In this document: piece after piece, positions 18,842 through 23,864 of the stretch
Layout of the letters: each line of letters opens with the position of its first letter
How positions within the stretch are numbered: position 1 is the first letter of the stretch
IMG/VR virus record: IMGVR_UViG_3300022891_000073
Span: 1-23,864 of that record
Reading direction: 5' to 3' (one strand)
From: a virus
Length of the DNA: 23,864 bases
Notes under the pieces: generated by a model
What the model was told of the DNA's origin: nothing
The model's database searches: none
The model's input: only the letters and a program-made list of their open reading frames with translations
Position numbers and translations under genes: made by a program

Positions 18842-18898
18842 CGTGCGCTGATGGTCGCAGCCGGGCCTGCCGGCTGCGTGCCACCGTCGCATGGCGGA
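18839..18898 (+). repeat. intergenic hairpin B17
   Basis: Outer stem CGTGCG (18842-18847) with CGCATG (18888-18893, one G-T pair). Apical CGCAGCCGG-GCCTG-CCGGCTGCG. A lone B copy 4.4 kb downstream of B16. Confidence 0.88.
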
Positions 18899-18911
18899 GA
18901 GATGAGGAGTC

Positions 18912-19112
18912 ATGGAGAGCAGCAAACGAACCGAGAAGTGGCTGGTGCTGAACAGCTCGCTCGGCTGGCCGATCGAATGCAAGGACGCCGACCAGGCGGC
19001 CGACATGGTCCGCGAGTTCCGAACGGACAACACGCTGGTCGAGCGGATCGTCACCGTGACCACCACGACCACCAGCCAGGTGACCGTGGCTGAGTTCCTG
19101 GGAGAGCCCTAG
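18912..19112 (+). CDS. hypothetical phage protein, 66 aa
   Basis: ATG 18912 follows GATGAGGAG. Short alpha/beta protein: KWLVLNSSLGWPIECKDADQAADMVREF, then a threonine-rich strand (IVTVTTTTTSQVTVAEF). TAG overlaps the next GTG. Function unknown. Confidence 0.85.
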   Translation: MESSKRTEKWLVLNSSLGWPIECKDADQAADMVREFRTDNTLVERIVTVTTTTTSQVTVAEFLGEP

Positions 19113-19381
19113 TGGTCTGGCAACGTGGCCGGCTCCGCGCCGGCGGAACCGGCTTCGTCGGCGAGTCGGCCGGAGCGGGCCTGCGCGCCGACGACAGCAA
19201 GCGGATCGCCTGCCCGAAGTGCGGCGCAGGGATCCGGATGCGCTGCCGCGGCAAGGACGGTCACTACCTGCAGCGGCTGCACACGGAACGACAGGCCGCG
19301 TTCAAAGAGGTCAGACAGCCTTCGCTCACGGCCCGCCGCCGGCCCGCGCAGCGCCCGCAAGCAGAAGAGGGAGAGGAGTGA
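19112..19381 (+). CDS. phage CCCH zinc-finger protein, 89 aa
   Basis: GTG start at 19112 overlaps the preceding stop (TAGTG). Cys34, Cys37, Cys45 and His57 (ACPKCGAGIRMRCRGKDGHYLQRLHTER) match the DNA-binding phage zinc-finger type CPxCgA-x-G-x-x-C ... H-x-x-R common in actinophages and Streptomyces. Basic N- and C-terminal tails (LTARRRPAQRPQ) agree with nucleic-acid binding. Role in the phage is not known; such proteins may act as small transcription or replication factors. Confidence 0.85.
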   Translation: MVWQRGRLRAGGTGFVGESAGAGLRADDSKRIACPKCGAGIRMRCRGKDGHYLQRLHTERQAAFKEVRQPSLTARRRPAQRPQAEEGEE

Positions 19382-19383
19382 CG

Positions 19384-19620
19384 ATGCGACTGTTTCTCGT
19401 AACCGACTGGGCCGCCAGCTTCAACGAGCTGGAGGCCGCGGTGGTGCTGGCCGACTCGCCCAACGAAGCCAGGGAGCTGGTCGAGGAGGCCGACCTGGCC
19501 GCCGCTGCCAGGCCGAACCGCGACGGCTCGATGCCGCCGCTGCGCAAGGGCGCGCAGCTGGTCGTCCTGGAGTTGCCGATGGAGCGTGGCATCGTGCACG
19601 GGAACGGCCGGTGGGCCTGA
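19384..19620 (+). CDS. hypothetical phage protein, 78 aa
   Basis: ATG 19384 is preceded by GAGGGAGAGGAG inside the end of the zinc-finger gene. Beta-alpha start (MRLFLVTDWAASFNELEAAVVLADSPNEARELVEEAD), then KGAQLVVLELPMERG. The layout resembles small phage proteins with an N-terminal strand and an 'A-s-p-eARe-v' helix. Not assigned. TGATG couples it to the next gene. Confidence 0.85.
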   Translation: MRLFLVTDWAASFNELEAAVVLADSPNEARELVEEADLAAAARPNRDGSMPPLRKGAQLVVLELPMERGIVHGNGRWA

Positions 19621-19976
19621 TGGTCGACCCCGTCCTGCACGGCATGTTCCTCGGCGACGTGCTGCTGACCGCCCTGATCGACACCGAGGGCTCGCTGGGC
19701 ACCTGGGCCATCTGCGGATCCTGGCAGACCGAATCCTGCCTGGAGGTGGCCGTACGGCAGGCCAGCGGGGTCCGGATCCATATCAACCGGCAGGTCATCG
19801 AGCGCGGCCTGGCGCGGGCGCTCGGCTGTGAGGGCAGCGGGCCGACGGAGCTGGATGCCGATGCGCACTCCAGGATCGTGAAGGCCGACGCCAAGCAGGA
19901 TGCCAGCCACCTGACGCCGGCGGCAGCCAGCATGGTCATCCAGCTCGGGGTGTTCGGCCGGGTGCTGTACCGATGA
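19620..19976 (+). CDS. hypothetical phage protein, 118 aa
   Basis: ATG 19620 is in a TGATG overlap. Alternating strands and helices, with a C-terminal LTPAAASMVIQLGVFGRVLYR. That ending (d-a-i-v/iQLavFGevvY) is familiar to me from a widespread phage protein of unknown function. The centre has HINRQVIERGLARALG. ATGA overlap with the next gene supports an operon. Confidence 0.86.
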   Translation: MVDPVLHGMFLGDVLLTALIDTEGSLGTWAICGSWQTESCLEVAVRQASGVRIHINRQVIERGLARALGCEGSGPTELDADAHSRIVKADAKQDASHLTPAAASMVIQLGVFGRVLYR

Positions 19977-20404
19977 CCGTGCCGCCGCGGAAGGTCAACG
20001 GGCAGTGCCCTGAGTGCCTGCGCCACGACCTGTGGCAGGCGCCACGTAACTGCGTGCGCTGCGCCATGCAGGAGGCGGACCAGATGGGCTACAAGGCCTT
20101 CAACCTCTCCGAGATGTCGGCCTGGGACGACGACTTCTACGCCACCCTGATCAGGCACTACGAGGCCGGCTGGGTCCGGCCGGCGCACTTCTACGTCTAC
20201 GTGGGCTACACCCGCGGCCGGCTCAACCTGCCCATGGAGCCGCTGATGAGCCTGGACGCGACAGGCTGGGACGCCGCTGCCGGGCGGTACGAGAGCGCGG
20301 TAGTCGCCACCATGGCGGCGATGCGCGCAACCTACCGGTACGAGGCGGTGTGGATCGTGACGAAGTCCGGTGCCTGGATGATCGCGGACACCCGTAGTTT
20401 CTAA
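19973..20404 (+). CDS. zinc-ribbon phage protein, 143 aa
   Basis: ATG 19973 overlaps the previous stop. CPEC (residues 12-15) and CVRC (27-30) make a four-cysteine zinc ribbon at the N-terminus. The rest is mixed: FNLSEMSAWDDDFYATLIRHYEAGWVRPAHFYVYVGYTRGRL then a helix with VVATMAAMRATYRYEAVWIV. Combination of ribbon and aromatic alpha/beta domain suggests a nucleic-acid or protein binder; no function named. Last gene of the P5 unit. Confidence 0.88.
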   Translation: MTVPPRKVNGQCPECLRHDLWQAPRNCVRCAMQEADQMGYKAFNLSEMSAWDDDFYATLIRHYEAGWVRPAHFYVYVGYTRGRLNLPMEPLMSLDATGWDAAAGRYESAVVATMAAMRATYRYEAVWIVTKSGAWMIADTRSF

Positions 20405-20406
20405 TC

Positions 20407-20453
20407 CGTCAAGTGACACTGGACAATGTCCGGATGATCAGGTAACGTACCTG
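20407..20453 (+). promoter_or_regulatory. promoter P6 with palindromes over -35 and -10
   Basis: TGGACA (20420-20425), 17 bp, TAACGT (20443-20448). CGTCA (20407-20411) in register with GGACA (20421-20425) is a degraded copy of the -35 dyad. In addition GGACA-A-TGTCC (20421-20431) overlaps the -35 box, and CAGGTA-ACG-TACCTG (20439-20453) covers the -10 box. Candidate operators for the HTH protein downstream. Confidence 0.78.
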
Positions 20454-20472
20454 GTAGAAGCCGGACCGATCC

Positions 20473-20504
20473 ACTCAGCGCCCGCCGGTCGGCGGGCGCT
20501 GAGT
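20473..20504 (+). repeat. 14-bp leader hairpin of the HTH gene
   Basis: ACTCAGCGCCCGCC (20473-20486), GGTC loop, GGCGGGCGCTGAGT (20491-20504): 14 perfect pairs, the longest stem in the window. Lies in the leader between P6 and the start at 20544, so it can act as an attenuator or a 5' stabiliser. Confidence 0.85.
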
Positions 20505-20543
20505 GCTGTCGGGACGAAACCGCACGTAGTGAAGGGAGAGACC

Positions 20544-20996
20544 GTGATCAGCATCAACGACGTGATCGCCTTGAGCGAGAAGATCAAGAACGCACCCCAG
20601 TTCGCCGGCGCCGAAGGTGCGGCCACGGTGGCGGGCCTCATCGACGAGGCCCGCGTGGTCTACGGCAAGTGGCTGAACGTCACCCGGGCACGCATCCTGG
20701 CCGACGAGCACTACCTGAACGGCGCGTCGCAGCGCACCCTGGCGTCCACGCAGGGCGTCTCGGTCAACGCGGTCTCGCTGTGGCTGAAGCAGTACGGCCC
20801 GACGGAGTACGTGACCGTCCGGCAGGAGGCCGAGGCCTTCGTGATCGAGACCGTGAAGCCGCGGGCGGTCCGGGACCTGATCGGCGCCGGCCGGCGCGTG
20901 GCGCCATCCACGTGGGGTCTGTTCGACAACGACCTGGGCCTGATCTACACGGGCAAGCCCGAGAAGCTGTGGAACAACCTGGCCAGCCAGGCCTGA
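20544..20996 (+). CDS. HTH DNA-binding protein, 150 aa
   Basis: GTG 20544 is preferred to GTG 20529 because GAAGGGAG (20531-20538) lies between them. A single gene with its own promoter and terminator. Residues about 60-83 (NGASQRTLASTQGVSVNAVSLWL) fit a classical helix-turn-helix (sQR-LA-x-x-GVS-x-x-aVs-WL), as in resolvase-like and Xre-like DNA-binding domains. N-terminal part is helical (VIALSEKIKN, VAGLIDEARVVYGKWLN) and may dimerise. C-terminal third (AVRDLIGAGRRVAPSTWGLFDNDLGLIYTG) is not assigned. A likely regulator, perhaps controlling its own promoter; target sites are not proven. Confidence 0.9.
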   Translation: MISINDVIALSEKIKNAPQFAGAEGAATVAGLIDEARVVYGKWLNVTRARILADEHYLNGASQRTLASTQGVSVNAVSLWLKQYGPTEYVTVRQEAEAFVIETVKPRAVRDLIGAGRRVAPSTWGLFDNDLGLIYTGKPEKLWNNLASQA

Positions 20997-20997
20997 T

Positions 20998-21030
20998 AGA
21001 GGGCACGCATCCATGAGGGGCGTGCCCTCT
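20998..21030 (+). terminator. strong terminator of the HTH unit
   Basis: AGAGGGCACGC (20998-21008), 11-nt loop, GCGTGCCCTCT (21020-21030): 11 perfect pairs right after the stop at 20996, followed by T-rich TGATGTTGGT. Insulates P7 from the HTH gene. Confidence 0.82.
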
Positions 21031-21039
21031 TGATGTTGG

Positions 21040-21082
21040 TGTCACATCTGACTTGACAGCGTAGGACAGTATTAGATAGGCT
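21040..21082 (+). promoter_or_regulatory. promoter P7 with TGTCA-N9-TGACA dyad
   Basis: TTGACA (21053-21058), 18 bp, TAGGCT (21077-21082). TGTCA (21040-21044) and TGACA (21054-21058) repeat the P1/P5 arrangement. The -10 is less certain than in the other promoters because the region is AT-rich (TATTAGATAGG). Confidence 0.8.
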
Positions 21083-21110
21083 GACATCATAAGCAACGGA
21101 GGGAGAACGA

Positions 21111-21290
21111 ATGGACAGGGACGCATTCACCGTGCTGATCGCGGTGTGCACGCTGTTCGTCGGCATGCTGCTGATGGGCATCGTGGACAGCCAGTTCGAG
21201 AAGGCTCGCTGCAAAACCCTGGAGCGGGAGATCGGCGTCAACCTCGCCTACACCTTCAGCACCGGCTGCGTGCCGGCAGACAAGCTGTGA
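21111..21290 (+). CDS. small membrane protein, 59 aa
   Basis: First gene of the P7 unit, preceded by GGAGGGAG; ATG at 21111. Residues 6-25 (FTVLIAVCTLFVGMLLMGIV) are a clear single membrane helix with a short acidic/basic front (MDRD). The rest, about 34 residues, is soluble (DSQFEKARCKTLEREIG ... FSTGCVPADKL) with two cysteines. Charge rules put the N-terminus out or in equally. Stop overlaps the next GTG by 4 bp, so it is co-translated with the FtsK-like fragment. Confidence 0.85.
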   Translation: MDRDAFTVLIAVCTLFVGMLLMGIVDSQFEKARCKTLEREIGVNLAYTFSTGCVPADKL

Positions 21291-21736
21291 GCGACGACCA
21301 GCAGGGCACCAGCTCTGCAGACAGCGTCGGAGATGGGTTCCGGCGCATCGAACTGGCCGGCGGTACCGAGCGCGGTGAGCGCGGTGTGCAGTGGGCCGCG
21401 GCCGAAATGGTCCGCCGGCAGCAGACTCCGCTGGAGGGCGACGAGTCACGGCGGGAACGCTGGGACGAACCGCTGATCATCTACGTCGAAGAGATCGGCG
21501 GCTTCAGCGAGCAGGCCAAAGACCTGCTCGCGCGACTTGCCCATGAGGGCCGATCGGAAGGCGTCGTCGTGTCGGTCAGGCGCGACGTGAAAGGCCCGAA
21601 GCACCCGGTCACCAGGCCGGTCTCGGAGCGGTTCGACCCGCCCCTGGAGTACCGGCCGTACGAAGAGATCTACGCCCTGGTGAACAGGCTGTGGGCAGAC
21701 ATCGAAAACCGAAGCACCACGAAGGGACGCAAATGA
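21287..21736 (+). CDS. protein resembling the Walker B half of an FtsK/TraB-type ATPase, 149 aa
   Basis: GTG 21287 overlaps the previous stop (GTGA). Residues 33-47 (GVQWAAAEMVRRQQT), 60-70 (DEPLIIYVEEI), 71-85 and 88-99 (GRSEGVVVSVRR) follow the order of the C-terminal half of FtsK/TraB motor domains: AVaEMerRy, PlivvviDEla.L, ll-rla-kGRsaGi-lvlatQR. The Walker B acidic pair here is EE in place of DE, and the QR motif is weak. No Walker A (GxxGxGKT) is present in this or any neighbouring gene. So it is either a broken motor or a Walker-B-only partner protein. Stop overlaps the DUF932 start. Confidence 0.85.
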   Translation: MSDDQQGTSSADSVGDGFRRIELAGGTERGERGVQWAAAEMVRRQQTPLEGDESRRERWDEPLIIYVEEIGGFSEQAKDLLARLAHEGRSEGVVVSVRRDVKGPKHPVTRPVSERFDPPLEYRPYEEIYALVNRLWADIENRSTTKGRK

Positions 21737-23004
21737 CCGACGTCAACGAGGCTTTCCGCACCGAGCGCCTCTCCCAGATCGCCTTCGCCCAGAGCGCCGG
21801 CGAGCGGGCCGCGCAGAGCAACGAGGACCGGGTCCGCGAGTTCGACAGCCGTGTCGCGGACGGCAAGCTCCGCAACCTCGGCAACAACCGGTTCCAGGTC
21901 ACCGACCCCAGCTCCTGGGACAACGGCGAGGTGCTGGTCCTGCGTCAGATCGACGTGCAGGGCGTGATGCAGCGGCAGATCCTGCCGGAGCACGGCCTCG
22001 ACGACAGCACCGGCACCGTGAAGGTCTACTCCCGGGCGCCGATGTGGCACGAGCTGGGCACCGTCATCCCCGAGGGCGTCAGCGACATCGACACGGTCAT
22101 GGAGCTGGGCGGCCTGAACTACCAGGTCGAGAAGCGGCCGTACCTCTATCGCAACCCGGTCACCGGCGTCGAGGAGACCCTCGACGGCCAGTTCACCACG
22201 TACCGGATGGACACCGGGAAGGCGCTCGGCACCGTCGGCAACATGTACGAGCCGGCGCAGAACCGCGACAGCTTCGAGTTCCTGGAGAAGCTGGTCGCCC
22301 GGACCGGCGTCATCTGGGAGTCGGCCGGCCCGCTGCGCAACGGCGCCAAGACGTTCGTCTCGATGCGCCTGCCGCAGGAGATCCGCATCGACCCGAACGG
22401 CGTGAACGACGAGATCCTGCCGTTCGTGATCGCCCTGAACAGCCACGACGGCTCCGGCAAGTTCGAGGTCATGGTCAGCCCGTGGCGCCCGATCTGCGGC
22501 AACACGGAGCGGTTCGCCGTCCGGGACGCGCTGGTCCGCTGGGGCACCCGCCACACCAGCAACGGCGACGACAAGATGCGCGAGAAGATCCTCGACGCGC
22601 AGCGCACGATGGCCAACTCGGTCCAGTACTTCGAGCGGTTTGTCGAGGAGGAGAACGCGCTCGCGCAGGTGGCGATGCGGGACTCCGACATCGACGCTCT
22701 GATCAACGAGATCTGGGGCGAGGTCGACGAGGACGCGACCAAGCAGGCCATCACCAAGCGCGCGAAGTTCGCGGAGAAGATCCGGCAGGGCCACGCCGTC
22801 AACGTGGAGCAGGTCGGGTCCACCCTCTACGCCTTCGAGCGCACCGTGACCGCGTTCGCGGACCACGAGAAGACCTACAAGCCGCGCTCCAGCTCGCTGA
22901 AGGGCAAGGACGCCCTCATCCGGGCGACCGCGGTGGTCGAGGATCTCTCGGGCGACCTGAAGAGCCGGGCGCACCGCAAGCTGATGCTCCGCGTCAACCG
23001 CTGA
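21733..23004 (+). CDS. DUF932 (TIGR03299-type) phage/plasmid protein, 423 aa
   Basis: ATG 21733 is in an ATGA overlap with the gene before, with GAAGGGA upstream. Largest gene of the window. The WHELGT motif at 105-110, GMxY-like GTVGNMYEP, the VMVSPWRPICGNT segment (about 265-275, matching the family's pvRvvC-NTl) and the helix SVQYFERFVEEENALAQVAM identify DUF932/TIGR03299, a protein found on phages, plasmids and integrative elements next to replication or defence genes. Activity not established. An N-terminal 100 residues (helical plus QIDVQGVMQRQILPEHGL) precede the core. Confidence 0.95.
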   Translation: MTDVNEAFRTERLSQIAFAQSAGERAAQSNEDRVREFDSRVADGKLRNLGNNRFQVTDPSSWDNGEVLVLRQIDVQGVMQRQILPEHGLDDSTGTVKVYSRAPMWHELGTVIPEGVSDIDTVMELGGLNYQVEKRPYLYRNPVTGVEETLDGQFTTYRMDTGKALGTVGNMYEPAQNRDSFEFLEKLVARTGVIWESAGPLRNGAKTFVSMRLPQEIRIDPNGVNDEILPFVIALNSHDGSGKFEVMVSPWRPICGNTERFAVRDALVRWGTRHTSNGDDKMREKILDAQRTMANSVQYFERFVEEENALAQVAMRDSDIDALINEIWGEVDEDATKQAITKRAKFAEKIRQGHAVNVEQVGSTLYAFERTVTAFADHEKTYKPRSSSLKGKDALIRATAVVEDLSGDLKSRAHRKLMLRVNR

Positions 23005-23077
23005 CCTGACCATCACCGTCGTCGCCGGCTCCGGCCGGCGGCGAGCGGCGGTCGCCAGGAGGCGAACGAGACAGGGG
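23005..23077 (+). repeat. intergenic hairpin C1 (73-bp repeat, copy 1)
   Basis: CGTCGCCGGC-TCCG-GCCGGCGGCG forms a 10-pair stem (one G-T), with ACCG/CGGT as an outer closure. Identical to 23425-23497 except at 23044 and 23072. The right end supplies the AGGAGGCGAACGAGA leader of the next gene. Confidence 0.9.
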
Positions 23078-23082
23078 AAACC

Positions 23083-23421
23083 ATGACCAAGACGAACCTG
23101 AACGAGCTGATGGACCGGATCATCAACGGCCCCGACCCGTTCGAGCGGGCCAAGATCGCCTACGAGAACTTCGCTGAGGGCTGGCGCCGCGCGAACCAGG
23201 CGACACGCGGCATCGACGACCTGATGGATCGGAGCGCCGAGCTGGCCCGGTCCGGCGGCAGGGACACCGAGCTGCTGGTGGAGATCGCCGATCGTCTGGA
23301 GCGGTTCGCGGTCGAGAAAGAGCGAAGCCGAGTGATCGACACGATCACCGCCAGCACCGCCGCGGAGATGCGCTGCCTGTCGGAGGTCTACCGGCGGCTC
23401 GCCCAGAAGGACGACGAGTAG
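23083..23421 (+). CDS. hypothetical helical phage protein, 112 aa
   Basis: ATG 23083 follows CAGGGGA. All-helical (LNELMDRIINGPDPFERAKIAYENFAEGWRRANQAT, ELLVEIADRLERFAVEKERSRVIDTITASTAAEMRCLSEVYRRL in segments), with coiled-coil character. Flanked by the two C repeats on both sides. No family recognised. Confidence 0.88.
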   Translation: MTKTNLNELMDRIINGPDPFERAKIAYENFAEGWRRANQATRGIDDLMDRSAELARSGGRDTELLVEIADRLERFAVEKERSRVIDTITASTAAEMRCLSEVYRRLAQKDDE

Positions 23422-23424
23422 CAG

Positions 23425-23497
23425 CCTGACCATCACCGTCGTCGCCGGCTCCGGCCGGCGGCGTGCGGCGGTCGCCAGGAGGCGAACGAGAGAGGGG
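23425..23497 (+). repeat. intergenic hairpin C2 (73-bp repeat, copy 2)
   Basis: Second copy of C1, exactly 420 bp downstream, with T in place of A at 23464 and G in place of C at 23492. Flanks the 112-aa gene as a direct repeat, so recombination between copies would remove that gene precisely. Confidence 0.9.
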
Positions 23498-23501
23498 CAA
23501 C

Positions 23502-23864
23502 ATGTCGCAGCACCTGGAGTACTTCGAGTCCATCGCTCTGGACCTGAAGCAGCTGAGGTATCGAGACGACGACCTGGCGCAGCTGCTGGTCCGTGGCACC
23601 CGGTACGGCGGGGACTGGGTACTGAGCGCCAGTCCGTTCTTCGACGGCCAGCCGACGGACGCCGGCGTCGTCGGGAAGATCGAGACCACGGGCGTGAAGG
23701 GTGACGCCACCTGGGCGTTTCAGACCGCCTGCGTCTGGGTCGGGGACGCATGCAAGAAGGCGGACCTGGTGGTGGCGAGTTCGGAAGATCTCCGCAACCT
23801 GCTGCCGGCCGAGGAGCGCGAGTACTTCTGCAACGCGATGATCTTCATCGACCGGCTGCTCTGA
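23502..23864 (+). CDS. hypothetical phage protein, 120 aa
   Basis: ATG 23502 follows GAGGGG; the in-frame GTG at 23463 belongs to repeat C2. Ends with a TGA at the last base of the window, so the gene is complete. Helical N-terminus (LEYFESIALDLKQLRYRDDDLAQLLV), a central strand region (GGDWVLSASPFFDGQP), and three cysteines in TACVWVGDACKK and EREYFCNAM. Function unknown. Confidence 0.88.
   Translation: MSQHLEYFESIALDLKQLRYRDDDLAQLLVRGTRYGGDWVLSASPFFDGQPTDAGVVGKIETTGVKGDATWAFQTACVWVGDACKKADLVVASSEDLRNLLPAEEREYFCNAMIFIDRLL

Noticed and set aside
5448-18898. tRNA or tmRNA genes in the gaps
   Set aside because: Elements are bipartite stems without cloverleaf arms, anticodon loop or CCA end.
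319-18898. Hairpins as simple rho-independent terminators after each gene
   Set aside because: No T-run follows, and they lie between closely spaced genes that have no promoter of their own, so full termination would silence most of the region. Partial termination remains possible.
319-23497. Insertion sequence or transposon ends
   Set aside because: No transposase frame and no target-site duplications. The repeats are of uniform orientation and tied to stop codons and leaders.
21670-23751. Very long open frame on the - strand opposite the DUF932 gene
   Set aside because: Mirror of a GC-rich gene. It is rich in Arg/Leu/Val/His, spans several + strand genes and repeats, and has no domain. 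Other long - strand frames (for example 4146-5633, 1005-2246) are rejected on the same grounds.

Overview
The window is a dense run of small genes, all on the + strand, from what looks like the non-structural (accessory or early) region of a double-stranded DNA phage of a high-GC actinobacterium, probably Streptomyces or a relative. The basis is the strong G/C bias at third codon positions, HrdB-type promoters (TTGACA-N17/18-TAnnnT), no in-frame TTA codon found in a manual scan, gaps of mostly 60-190 bp, several phage-associated families (DUF932/TIGR03299, DUF1353, a GHDF...GAGFWDRG protein, a phage CCCH zinc finger), and the absence of structural, packaging, replication, integrase, tRNA or rRNA genes. 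Fifty-nine genes are called. Most have no assignable function.

Layout. 1-2228: six genes with no promoter inside the window. 2235-5447: promoter P1, then eight genes. 5508-9893: P2, then ten genes. 9954-10995: P3, then three genes. 11005-14364: UUCG hairpin, P4, then eight genes. 14428-20404: P5, then eighteen genes, including a tightly overlapping block of cysteine-rich mini-proteins (15186-16602), a possible DGQQR-type protein, DUF1353 and a phage zinc finger. 20420-20996: P6 and one HTH regulator, ended by a strong terminator. 21040-end: P7, a one-helix membrane peptide, a protein resembling the Walker B half of an FtsK/TraB ATPase, the DUF932 protein and two small genes.

The most striking content is non-coding. 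Almost every gap that is not a start/stop overlap holds a bipartite RNA-like hairpin of 55-65 nt. Family A (12 copies, 319-5141) has a 6-7 bp outer stem, a 3x3 internal loop (GNT opposite CGG), a GAGG/CCTC stem and a variable apical stem. Family B (17 copies, 5448-18898) has an outer stem, a CTGAT-type internal loop, a GGTG/CACC stem and a GC-rich apical hairpin. The outer stems differ between copies but stay complementary (CCTGCG/CGCAGG, CCTGTG/CACAGG, CCGTACG/CGTACGG; CGTGCG/CGCACG, CGAGCG/CGCTCG, CGTGTG/CACACG), which is covariation expected of a selected structure. A third type (C) is a 73-bp near-perfect duplicate at 23005 and 23425.

Six of seven promoters carry an inverted repeat TGTCA-N9-TGACA (or its covarying form CGTCA-N9-TGACG) whose right arm is the -35 box. 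The seventh, in front of the HTH gene, has a degenerate copy plus its own palindromes over the -35 and -10 boxes. Together these suggest a phage regulon under one -35-centred control element, with a hairpin placed between nearly every pair of cistrons for processing, stability, attenuation or antitermination. The regulatory roles are inference.
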